This document shows, piece after piece, positions 45,768-57,100 of a DNA stretch of 64,000 bases. The translations under genes and the position numbers were made by a program. The first letter of the stretch is position 1. Every line of letters starts with the position of its first letter. A model generated the notes under the pieces. The model was not told the origin of the DNA. It made no database searches and saw only the letters and a list, made by a program, of their open reading frames with translations. The stretch comes from Pleurostoma richardsiae (lineage: Eukaryota; Ascomycota; Sordariomycetes; Calosphaeriales; Pleurostomataceae): contig JANBVO010000002.1 of assembly GCA_030052745.1 (NCBI GenBank), forward strand, positions 1,798,001-1,862,000, read 5' to 3'.

Positions 45768-47662
45768 ATGCTCTCACGATTTCTCTCCCTGCTGCCCCTG
45801 GCTGCCAGTGGCTTGGCTGCCACCGTCACCTACAACTGGGACATCACGTGGGTGACTGCTGCCCCGGACGGCTTTGCGAGACCCGTCATCGGGATCAATG
45901 GCCAGTGGCCATGCCCGAAGATCGAGGCGACAGTGGGCGACACCGTCGTCGTGAACGTGAACAACAAGCTGGGCAACGAGACTACGGGCATCCATTTCCA
46001 TGGTATCAACCAGATCTTGACCAACGACATGGACGGGCCTAGCGGAGTTACCCAGTGCCCCGTACCTCCCGGCTCGAGCATCAAGTATCAGTGGGTGGTA
46101 TGTCTTGATGATGCCCTCGCTACCTGCCTACTATGAGGCTGAGACGGATGAGGCTGACAACCAATGCAACAGGCCGATGCCCCCGGCACGTATTGGTACC
46201 ATTCACACAACATGGGCCAGTACCCAGATGGCCTGCGCGGCCCGCTCATCGTTCACGACCCTGCCGATCCATATGCGGGCAAGTACGATGAGGAAGTCAT
46301 CCTTACGGTGTCCGACTGGTACGTTATTGTGGATTGGCTCAGGGAAGGTGATGTGATTCAAGGACTAACTCGAGGACTACAGGTACCACTCCCAGACCAT
46401 TGATCTGGTTCGGTCTATGCTTGAACCAAGCAACACGAACTTCCTGCCTCCGTTCCCCGACACCATCATTGCGAACGAAGGCGGCTCTACCGACATCCCG
46501 TTCGTCAAGGGCAAGACCTACCGTGTCAGGATCATCAGCTTCGCGGCCTTCGCCTCTACGATGGTCCATTTCGACTCGCACACCATGCAGGTGATCATGA
46601 ACGACGCCTCGTACATCCAGCAGACGCAGGCGTATCAGCTCCGCGTCTCCCCTGCGCAGCGGTTCGACGTCCTCATCTCTTGCATCGACCGGGACCACCG
46701 CAACTACCCATTCCTCCTGTCACTGGACATCAACCGCGACTTCAAGAATGCCAACTCGCAGCCGCCGGTCTCCTGGCCGCACAACCACACCGGCTACTTG
46801 GTCATGGACTCCACCGCAGACTTGACCGCCGTAGACGTCGTGTCGTCCTGGAGCCCCGTCGACGATTCCCACTTCAACGCGTACGACGGTGCGGCCCCTA
46901 TTGGCCCGTACACCAACAGCATCGTGCTGGACTTTGACTTCTGCTTCGACAAGAACGGCATCCCCCGCGCCTGCTTCAACGGTCAGCCTAACATCCCGCA
47001 GAAGGTCCCGGCGCTGTACACTGCCGCGACGACGGGCGACAGCAACTCGGACCCAGCCATCTATGGCAAGATCAACCCCTTCGTCCTCGGGTACAACGAC
47101 ATAGTGCAGGTTGTCATCAACAACAATGACGCCGCCATCCACCCCTTCCACCTGCACGGTCACCAGTTCCAGGTCCTAGACCGGCCCAAGAGCGGCACCG
47201 GCAAGTGGCCGGGTCGCGATGTCAACTACGCCGCCACGCCAGCGCGTAAGGACGTCGTGCAGGTCAACGCCAACTCCTACGTCGTCCTGCGCTTCAAGGC
47301 CGACAACCCGGGCGTCTTCCTCCTGCACTGTCACATCGAGTGGCACGTAGAGATGGGCCTCACGGCTACGCTGATCGAGGCGCCGGACCAGCTGAAGGGT
47401 CTCACGTTCCCGGATGACCACATCAACAACTGCAAGATCCAGGGCATCCCGTACTCGGGCAACGCGGCGGGCAACGCCAACGTGTCGGACACGACGGGGT
47501 TCATCGAGGACCCGAGCCCGACGTATGAGGGGTATGTGCTCGTCCTCCTGCGCTCATGGCTTCTTAGTACCTCGTGCGAGAACGGGTTGACTGACCTTTA
47601 TATATAGTGCCCTCTACACTCCTCCTGCGACCCGACCTCGCTTTGTGAGGCATAAGCTGTAA
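45768..47662 (+). CDS. Secreted multicopper oxidase, Fet3/Abr1-like (pigment laccase type)
   Basis: Four exons (45768-46097, 46173-46318, 46383-47531, 47608-47662) encode 559 residues. A signal peptide ([18 protein letters not shown]) precedes [11 protein letters not shown]. All four copper motifs are intact: GIHFHGI (His76, His78), TYWYHSH (His120, His122), HPFHLHGH (His412, His415, His417) and [12 protein letters not shown] (His474, Cys475, His476, His480), with Leu485 at the axial type 1 position. The motif spacing and [11 protein letters not shown] resemble the Fet3/Abr1 branch more than classical laccases. Unlike Fet3, no membrane anchor follows: the protein ends [17 protein letters not shown]. 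It is therefore probably exported to wall or medium. Enzymes of this branch either oxidise iron or polymerise polyketide pigment. The synthase downstream on the same strand favours the second role. Confidence 0.9.
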
Positions 47663-47735
47663 GCCGCCAGCACTCAGCTGGCGGCGCCACCCTTGGGGGC
47701 TGTCATAAGCCCCGTTGCATGCGTCTTGCCGTAGA

Positions 47736-47768
<33 letters not shown>
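47736..47768. repeat. (CGT)x11 trinucleotide run after the oxidase stop
   Basis: Eleven perfect CGT units begin 73 nt after the oxidase stop codon, probably inside its 3' untranslated region. Confidence 0.95.
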
Positions 47769-49283
47769 AGTAATTGTGCAGCGACGAGAGCAGCACGGGT
47801 ATGAAGGGAGTGAGCTCCCTCTAATTTGAACTTCTTTTGATGCAATTTGTTGCAAGCGAACGATGAAAGCATTGCCTAAGGAAGCAGAGCTAAGGGGTGT
47901 TTCAAAATTGAGAACTAATCAGGGGAGTCATTCATATGATAACGCCATGTCATTTTTCTTCTTCATCATGTTCATATATCAAGAGGCGCTTTGTTTTTAT
48001 TTCGAAATTTGATAGTCTGGAAATGGGAACGGACAACATACCTTGAGCTGTGATATGCAAATCTGTCCGTGAGCGCGGGTGCTGGCTGCCTTGACTGAAG
48101 TCTGTGTGTCGACCTGAACCTGTGAGATTGACATAATGGAAGCAAGACGGAGATGAGAAGATGCTCAGGTCAGATAGATCATCTCGTCAATCGTAGCGCT
48201 CAAGATGAAGTATGAGAGGATAATATAGTCATGCTGCGCCCTCAGCAGCGGTGACTCCTCAACCAAAGACAAATGGAGGACCTCACTCCCTGATCTCCGA
48301 CGAGGAGACATTGTGCTCAGCAAGAGAGACTGAAAAGGGAGAGGCTTGGGGCAAGAAGTAAGGGTGACGAGGTCAGATAAGCTTGAGTATGGATCATGTG
48401 GATGATGAATCTCCGAGAAAGATCCCTCAGAAGGGAGGGCGAGCAACAAGACGAGAGAATCCGGACAAGAACGAGGCACACAAGAGAAACCAACGGCAAC
48501 TTTAAAGAATCCCAAAACATCGGGATCGACTCCTCCTCCAGTCATCCGATACGGCGTATCTCTCCTTACCCCGCGTCTTCGACACAGCTGCCCTGGTTGG
48601 GCTGGCGAGAGGGTGACGACGACTCGAAAGGCTCCTGGCGTGTATCAGAATATGTACGTCTCGGGGAAAAAGCATCCACTCGGGCGCTCGATCCTGCCTG
48701 AGGCGTCGAGGGGGGGCAGCAAGGGAAACTCCCTCAATTGGCCTCTATCGGCCTCCAATCTGCAGGCTTGCCTTCTTGGCAGCGTGGGTTGTGTATCACC
48801 GTGAGACGCAGCGGCCTGCACCGGTCAGTGCTTTCAGCCGTCCTGAGAGGATGGAAAAGAGGCTGGCTGGGCCAGTCGGGAAGGAGAACGAGCGCAGGCC
48901 GGGAGGTCGAGCGGGGGTTGAGGTGCTGCTGGAGGCTGGCTTGTCGAAGATGGGATGATGCCGGTCTACCTGGGGCGGTCTGAGCTCGTATCTCCGGGGC
49001 GATTCTTCTCCTAGGGCGGCAGGTCCATGCTGAAAGGAAGCGATGGTCCACGTTGGAAGTTGTCTATACTATGTGCAACAAGGTCAGACCGTGAGAGGTC
49101 GGCCCGGAAGCCCACGAGTTAGGCCTCTAGCCCAAGGGGAAAAGGTGAGAACGGTAACCGTCCACACCTGCCTCCGTGTCACGTAGCTAGAGAAAGACAG
49201 CGTCGACGGCGAGGACAAGCCGTGCAATCGTCCGGGCTTCCCTCGGAGCGGCCGAATCTTGTCGCTCCTGGCGGTGCTGAGGG

Positions 49284-49540
49284 AAGCAGCTAGATAATAC
49301 AGACCGACGGCTCGGCTCCACTTCCTGCGATCTCGACGCCTTCTAGGGAGCTTCTGTCTCACTGTGTTGCCCCATGATGACATATCAGTTTCCTGACCGG
49401 TCAGTTCTTGCGATCTTGGCGAGAGCTTCGAGGCGGCCTGAGACCAGTCGAGGGCCCAATGATGAAGACAGAACGGATGGTATTCGGCGATGAGGAGTCT
49501 ACATCGGTTCCGCTTGCTCCCGAGGCAAGCAGCTAGATAA
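49284..49540. repeat. 14-nt direct repeat AAGCAGCTAGATAA, two copies
   Basis: Identical copies lie at 49284-49297 and 49527-49540, both preceded by a similar GAGG-containing stretch. It may be the trace of an old local duplication or a repeated protein-binding site. Confidence 0.6.
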
Positions 49541-51506
49541 CGGTTGGTGCATGCGGCAGAGAGTCACGACGCGGAGTCATCCCATGTTGATGGGCATACT
49601 TGCCGCCCAGCTCGCTGGCCGCATTCCGGACTCAACCAGGAGGAAGACCAGAGGCAGAAGCTTTGCCTCTCGGTGTCTTAGGAGCTAGACACCTAACGCC
49701 ATTATACCACGGCGTTCAAGCGGTCTTCTAGCATCCGGGTAATCATGGTAGTGGGAGAATGCCAAAGAATGCAAGTAGTCTTCCTCGATGATTCCCAGAG
49801 AACCGGGAGGCGATGTCGTGATAGGACGTCTCACCTGCGGTGGCATACCCCAGCCAGGCTGTCTCACGGGGATATCACACATGCCGTGTCTTCATCGTAC
49901 GGCATTCCTGAGCTGTTCGAGTACAGTCACCTTCTACTGGCAGAACACTTCGGATGGAGAACTGAGTGGCATTGTGGCTTCTGTCGTCTGGCGTGATTGA
50001 CGTCCATGTACTGTAGCCTATGTCTCTGATCTTTCCGCTTCAGGATCCAGTCCACCAACCTTCCTTTTGCCTCGGGCGTCCCTTTTTGTTCGAAGAATAA
50101 TGACGTGCAATTGACAGGAGTATCGCCGCCTATCGGAAGCCCTCCTTGGAGCGTGCCGGCGGCATGTATTCACAATGCATCCTGCCACTGGCGGAACGAC
50201 AGAGGGTATGGCCTAGAAGAGGTGATGAGCATAAGCCATGTTAACTGTCAACACACTGGATGTGGACCGAGGAATGGACGAGCGGAAGCATGGCGTTCTG
50301 CAGGCTCATGTGCGGGCCTCACTTAGCGGTTAAAGATGGACAGCAGCCCGAATTCCGCGCCATCTCAAGCAGGCGGCACAAACATTATGCCGCGGCACAG
50401 AACGATGGCCTACTGGAACGGGAGGGGAGTGAGCTCGCCGACACTTTCATGAGGGAAAGAAACAACTTCCGTCTCACCTGGACCACTGTCGAGATGCCAA
50501 GTCTCCGTGTCCTGCAGCCTGGAAACCGGACGTCCGATATGGTCTCTGCTGCCGCCGGCGGGGCAGGGAAAAGAGAAGAGCTCACGCCAGAAGACAGCCC
50601 GATCAGCTGTTCACTAGAACACTGAAAGCCTGTTTTGGAATCTCATGAGGTTAGAGTCAGCAAGAAGTGACACCGGCACTGCGGTCCTATGAGGTTGGAT
50701 GCTTGATTCTCGACACGATCGGATGCGGGCCACATGGCTGTGAGGCTCGATCCGATGCCCGGCAGTTCTGTCTAAGGGTGCAACTCAAGCGTGCAAGTTA
50801 ATAGGACCGAGACAGGCACCGCCCCTGAAGAAGGTGGCGGACCAGCCGCTGGTCGAGTCTTCTTCACTGAGTGGTCAGAAAGCTTCACAACTCGAAAACA
50901 GTCCAACCAGTAGGGAGCTTATACGCCTCGCCGCAGCATGTCATCACAGTTCGGCTGAAGGGATACGTGCAACGCGATACAAGCTGTGGCGGTGCTCCGT
51001 GACCGTGACATTGTCGGAGCTGATGTGGAGGAGATGCAGTCTGACTGAAGGCGTTCATTCGTGTGGAGGCTGAAGAAGCTTCCCAGCCGCGGCCTTGCGG
51101 CTGACGAGGGTGCGCCGACCGACGAGGCGGCGGGGTCTCCTTCCACAACGCCCCTTGGGTCATCATTGACAGTAGAGTACTGTTCCCCGGCTGTGTCATC
51201 TGCCCGCCACCACCGCTTTGTTTGACGATGTCGTAACAGCCCCAGGCTCCAGCGATCGAATCGATCGAGGGGGTCGAGGTGAACGGGATGAGGCTGGTTT
51301 TCGGGTCATGGATCTGGGATGGACGCTGTGCGTGCGTGCGTGCGGGAGAGGGAAAGGGGGGGAAATTGCGAGATTCAATTGGTGAGACACTCGTTTTTAT
51401 TCTCCGGCCGACTATTGACGTTTCTGACGTCGAAGGCGGAGATGTGGCCCGTGCGCCGCTCAACGTTAATTTTACGTTTGGCAGCGGGTTCCCGTGACCC
51501 ACTCGG

Positions 51507-51542
51507 CACCAGCACCAGCACCAGCACCAGCACCAGCACCAG
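51507..51542. repeat. Hexamer tandem repeat (CACCAG)x6
   Basis: Six perfect CACCAG copies in the gene-free region. On the minus strand the repeat creates false Trp-Cys or Leu-Val runs in open frames. Confidence 0.95.
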
Positions 51543-54030
51543 CAACCGCCAGGCACGCACAGGGTCTGCTCTGTTCTCTAGGTTGTCTCTCCTGTCTCTG
51601 ACATCCCACACTCCGTCCCACCCGCCGGGCTTACACCGCACACTATGGACACAGAGCCAGTCCAATCCAGCACGCCATCCTCCCTGACGCCAATACGAGA
51701 AGCGCATGCGGCTGCGACATGACATGAGCCGGCAGAGCCACGGCCTGTCCGGCTCGTCGCTTGCCTCTCTAGCCTGCCCACGTCGATTCCCGAGCGAATC
51801 TGCGTACACGCGCACACATGCACACACGGGAGACACGGCATACGACCTCGTTTTCCCAATAGCGCGGCCGTGGGCCAAGGCCCGGCTGCAGTGTTTGTGC
51901 GTCCGTCGCCCGCTCCTGCCAGGCCCGGGCGGCCAAATACCCGGTCTCTTAGTGCGCGTTATCGGACACGCCTCCCTCACCAGTGGTATCACTCGCCGTC
52001 TTCGCCGAACTCTGCGTGGGACAGAGATAAGCATGGCTCACTCACCGCGGCGTAGACCGCCTCGACGACAGCATGGCGCCTGCAGCTGCGCTGACCTCAC
52101 CGCGAGAGGAATGGTCTGACTCTTGTCTGTCTGCAGGCTCTCCGTCTCACCAGCTTGTGCTGCTTCATCCGCCTCTGGATCATGAGGTTCTAGAGAGAGG
52201 GCCAGTGGCTCTGCGGCTGGCGTTGTCCGTAATCCCGTTTACTGTACTTGACACGGCCCAGTTACGCCGTGTGGTTCGGAGCCGACATGTCCCTAACAGC
52301 AATAATATACTGGTGGATATGAACTTACTTCCGGGGAGCATCTGAATCCTGCAGTCGCTGCCCTGTGAGGAATGCACCTGGAGCTGCCGTCCATGGACTT
52401 GGACCCTTTCTGATGCAAGATCAGATTTATAAGCATTATCAAAGCTCATCGAGTGGATGGCACAAGCGAGATATATGGACATTTCTCACGCGTTCGTGCA
52501 GCATCTTGGGCTGGCGTCCGGCATCTACATGGCTGTATGGATACGGCAACCGTCGGTCCGCCCCACAGCTGTCCAAGGTCTGGCACATGCATATCCTACC
52601 TCCCGGACAACCCCCTGTGTTCCTAGTGCTCGCCCAGTGCGCTCTGGTCAGGCGTGCGGACGTCGGATCGCCCCGAGGTTAGGCAAATCGACGGGCTGGG
52701 GCCCATGAGCTTGAAAGATAGTCTCGTGCTAGGCGTTGAGAAGTTTCAGCGCCTGGTTCAACTTTGATCGATCGTGATTTCCTGTGTTTTAGCCCTTTCG
52801 ATGACAGGAAGCCGGGCCAGATCCCTTTCGCAGATCTTCCTCATGAAGATGTTATCTAGCGAAGCCACTGACACCTAGCAAGCGCTCCTGGTGTGTTTTG
52901 ATTCAAGCTCGGCAGAAGTCTAATCAAGAGTGTGGCAGAGGGAGAGCTTGGCCCTCCCTCCCCTTGCAGCGGGGCGTGCGCCTATCAGACTACAAAAGAG
53001 GTTAGACTTGAGACTGGTTCGCTCACCAGCCGCGTTAATGAGGCTCATTTTGATGCTTATCCCTTCTTACGTTTTGTGCCAACGACAATTGGTAATCAGG
53101 CTCGGCTGCTTGGCCGCACAAGCGTGCACAATTACAGCTCGAGCAGGGAAACCAAGGCCGATAGACGGCGGCTAAATCACTTGCCAATTGGCGGGCGGAC
53201 GTCGTGTCGACTGGCCGTTTTGTGTGAATGGGCGCGGTGGCTCATCTTCCTCCTCCTGCTGTTGTTGTATGGGCGACTTGGGGATGTCCGGACTCCGGAC
53301 CAAGGACCCTGAGCAGAGGCCCCACATTCCAAGCCCGTAAGGCTCCTCGAGTCCCGCCCCTTTGCAACCCGGACCTTTACATGGCAGGACACGCTGGAAT
53401 TTCGTATTATTGCGGAGTTTCAGTGGCCCAGCCCTGGTCTCTCCCCAGCTTCTCCCGCCTGAGCCCCCCTCGTCAATGGAGCCCGGATGGATCGAGGCCG
53501 GCTGCTAGCGCCCACGGCCACCAGATCGGCGTGCTCCCGGAATAGGCTCAGGCCCCTCTCATGATACTCATCCTTTCCGCCTCGCTAGCGGCACCTGCTA
53601 TGCTGGGAAGGGCGCCCTTGTTCCCTGGCCCCTGCCTGGATACGCGGGAGCTTGTCGACCGTTTCCCGACCTGGGCGTGTGCTCGACCCATAACGTCATG
53701 GCTGTGGCCTTAACGGCCGTCTCCCGTGCACAGCAATTACGGCAAAGCCCTTGCTTGGAGCTCCGCGCTACAAGGCGTTCGCATGCTGTCAGGCCCCGGC
53801 GGAGGCTGCTCTGGAGAAATAACCCGAGTGGCGGTCCTGCTGGGCTGCGATGGACCTCGCCCAAAGCGGAAAGTACATGATTATCACCCGTGAATCTTCG
53901 GTGACCGAAGGACCAGGCAACGCCGGACACATATTCCCCCCCGGCAAAAAGGAAGGAAGCATGGGTGACGGGGGGTGCGTCTACAACGCCTCCTTCCTTG
54001 CCGCACTCCCTCAGCCCAGACGCCGGGATG

Positions 54031-54036
54031 CATTCT
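54031..54036 (+). promoter_or_regulatory. Possible AbaA-type site (CATTCT) in the synthase promoter
   Basis: CATTCY is the AbaA binding consensus known from Aspergillus conidiation genes. One copy lies 165 nt before the synthase ATG. A hexamer this short occurs often by chance. Confidence 0.2.
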
Positions 54037-54108
54037 CACATGGGAGCAGCCATGACAGCTTGGCTGGTATTTTTGGCTCTTATTTGTGGACCTGCGTCAC
54101 GAAGATCC

Positions 54109-54117
54109 TATATAAAA
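54109..54117 (+). promoter_or_regulatory. TATA box of the polyketide synthase gene
   Basis: TATATAAAA lies 87 nt before the ATG at 54196, a good match in sequence and distance. Strong TATA boxes are common in regulated, highly expressed fungal genes. Confidence 0.65.
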
Positions 54118-54195
54118 GAATGAAGGGCTTCCCGTCCAGGGCAGGTTTTGCTGGTACCCCGTCTCTAAGCAAACCAATGTCGAAGCATCTTCACC

Positions 54196-57100
54196 ATGGC
54201 TAACCAGCTGGCTTTCCTCCTCTTTGGGGATCAGTCGACTGATACTCATGGCTTCCTGGCGAACTTCTTCCGCCAGGGGGATCAGGGCATCCTCGCCAAG
54301 GCCTTTCTGGAGCAGGCCGGCCATGCGCTGAGGAAGGAGGTCGAGGGGCTGGCCAAGCTGGAACGGGCGAAGCTGCCCGTCTTCAAGACACTACAGCAGT
54401 TGAATGAGAGATACTACGCCCAGGGAATTAAGCACCCAGGTGTTGATGGAGCCCTGCTATGCATCTCTCAGCTGGCACACTACATCGAGTACGTCTCCTG
54501 CCTTGCGGTATCCCGTACCGTAGTGCTGACCGCCCTCACAGCCATGCTGAGAAGCATTACGAAGATGTCACCAAGCACGACCACACGTTCCTCGTGGGTC
54601 TCTGCTCGGGCCTGTTTGCCGCTGCTGCTATCACTTCCACTCCTTCACTGTCTTCCCTTGTACCCGTTGCCGTGCAGGTCGTGCTCATGGCCTTCCGGAC
54701 TGGCTCCCACGTCGCCGCGCTGGCGGACAGACTGTGCCAGCCTATTGAGCGATCAGAAAGCTGGACCTATATCCTCCCTGGAGGCAAGGAGGATAATGTC
54801 CGTTCGATCATTGAGGAGTTCAATCACTCTAATGCGAGTCTAGATGCCGTCCCGGTAGTGATCACTGAAGTTACAGAGAGTGCTAACCCCCAAAGTAGGC
54901 AATCCCTCAGGCTAGCCGGGCGTACATCAGTGCCGTATCAGCAAGCAGCATTGCTGTCTCCGGACCACCAACGACACTGGCGACACTTTTGGACAAGACG
55001 ACCTTCGTCGCGCGGCCGACGTCAATCCCGGTGTACGGCCCGTATCACGCATCTCACATTCACTCCACCGCAAATATTGACAAGATATTGCGGCTGGATG
55101 ACCCTGAGGTGACAGATGTGCTTCTTCACACCAAGCCGCGATCGGCTGTCATGTCCTGCACGACCGGGACCTGGTTCGCCGAGACCGACACCAAGTCCCT
55201 GCTCAAGGCCATTGTCTACGAGATCCTGAACGAAACTCTCATGTTCAACGAGGTTCTCGACGGCTGTCTCGATCTCGCACGAGACTACGACGAAGCAGCC
55301 TGCCTTGTCATTCCTTTTGGTCCGACCCAGAATGCTGCCACGCTAGTCAATCTTTTGAAGAGCCAGACCGACGTCAAGGTCACCCTTCGCAACCCTCCTC
55401 AAATTTCTCCGGAGAGCATCGCCTCCAAGATTGGCAACCATGGCTCATCAGGAAAGCCCAAGCTTGCGATCGTAGGAATGGCTGGCCGGTTCCCCGATGC
55501 AGCGAGTCACGAGAAGCTGTGGGAGCTGCTGGAAAAGGGTCTTGATGTCCATCGCGTCGTTCCCGCGGATCGGTTCAATGTGAAGACGCACTACGATCCC
55601 ACTGGAAAGGCCATCAACACCAGTCACACTCCTTTTGGCTGCTGGATTGAAAACCCGGGCCTCTTTGATCCGAGGTTCTTCAACATGTCACCACGGGAGG
55701 CGTACCAGACGGATCCGATGCAGAGAATGGCTCTCACCACTGCGTATGAGGCTCTCGAGATGTCGGGATACGTCCCCAACAGGACACCGACTACGCGACT
55801 TGACCGGATCGGCACCTTCTACGGTCAGACCTCCGATGACTGGCGTGAGATCAATGCCGCGCAGGAGGTCGACACCTACTTCATTACAGGTGGTGTCCGC
55901 GCATTCGGCCCGGGGCGCATCAATTATCACCTGGGGTTCTCAGGACCCAGTCTGAATATTGATACAGCCTGTTCATCAAGCGCTGCTGCCATGCAGGTAG
56001 CCTGCACGGCCCTGTGGGCGCGCGACTGCGATACCGCCATCGTCGGTGGTTTGTCATGCATGACGAACCCCGACATCTTCTCTGGCCTCAGTCGCGGCCA
56101 GTTTCTGTCGAAGAAGGGCCCATGCGCCACATTCGACAATGAGGCCGACGGCTACTGTAGAGGCGATGGCTGTGCCTCGGTCATCGTCAAGCGTTTGGAA
56201 GACGCTCTGGCTGAGAAGGACAACGTCCTTGCCGTCATTTTGGGCACGGCCACCAACCACTCCGCCGATGCCATCTCCATCACACACCCCCATGGGCCAA
56301 CCCAGTCCGTTCTGTCATCTAGCATCCTGGACGATGCTGGCGTCGATCCCCATGACGTTGACTATGTCGAGATGCACGGCACTGGCACCCAAGCAGGTGA
56401 CGGCACGGAGATGGTCTCTGTCACCAACGTCTTCGCTCCTGCAGACAGGAAGAGACCGGCAGACCGGCCCTTGTATCTAGGTGCAGTCAAGGCCAACGTC
56501 GGCCACGGCGAGGCCGCATCTGGTGTCACTGCCCTCATCAAGGTCCTGCTCATGCTCCAGAAGAATGCCATTCCACCGCATGTAGGCATCAAGGCGGGCT
56601 CTGTGATCAACAAGACCTTCCCGAAGGATCTCTCGGAACGCAATGTCAACGTCGCCTTCCATGTGACCCCATTCCGCAGGAGAGACGGCAAGCCCCGTCG
56701 GGTCTTTGTCAACAACTTCAGCGCGGCTGGTGGAAACACCGGTCTCTTGCTCGAGGATGGGCCTAAGCTGAAGCCGGCGGCAGCCGACCCTCGCAGCGTC
56801 CACGTCATCACACTGACTGCTAAGTCGAAGTCGGCGATGATCCGGAACGCAGAGCGCCTCCTCACCTGGATGGCACAGCATCCGGACACACCACTCTCTC
56901 ATGTAGCGTACACCACGACTGCTCGCCGCATCCAGCACTACTGGCGCATGAACGTGGCCGCCTCAGATCTTTCCGAGGCTGAGAAGGCCATCAAGGACCG
57001 CCTCAAGGAGAACTTCGTGCCTGTCTCTCCCGAGCAGCCCAAGGTTGCTTTCATGTTCACCGGGCAAGGCTCGCACTACGCCGGCCTGGGCAAGGAGTTC

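Larger units (their letters stand above)
47663..54195. other. 6.5 kb gene-free region between oxidase and polyketide synthase
   Basis: No gene is supported in 6.5 kb. Frames of 60-220 codons exist on both strands but are low in recognisable features; the longest minus frames (51556-50885 and 52034-51375) contain artefactual Trp-Cys or Val-Leu repeats from the CACCAG tandem repeat. The region holds a CGT run (47736-47768), the CACCAG repeat (51507-51542), a 14-nt direct repeat at 49284 and 49527, and near its end the synthase promoter with a TATA box. I see no transposon ends or intact transposase. Confidence 0.55.

Noticed and set aside
50885-52034. Two minus-strand frames of about 220 codons with Trp-Cys and Val-Leu repeats
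   Set aside because: The striking repeats come only from the CACCAG tandem repeat. The rest has no family features.
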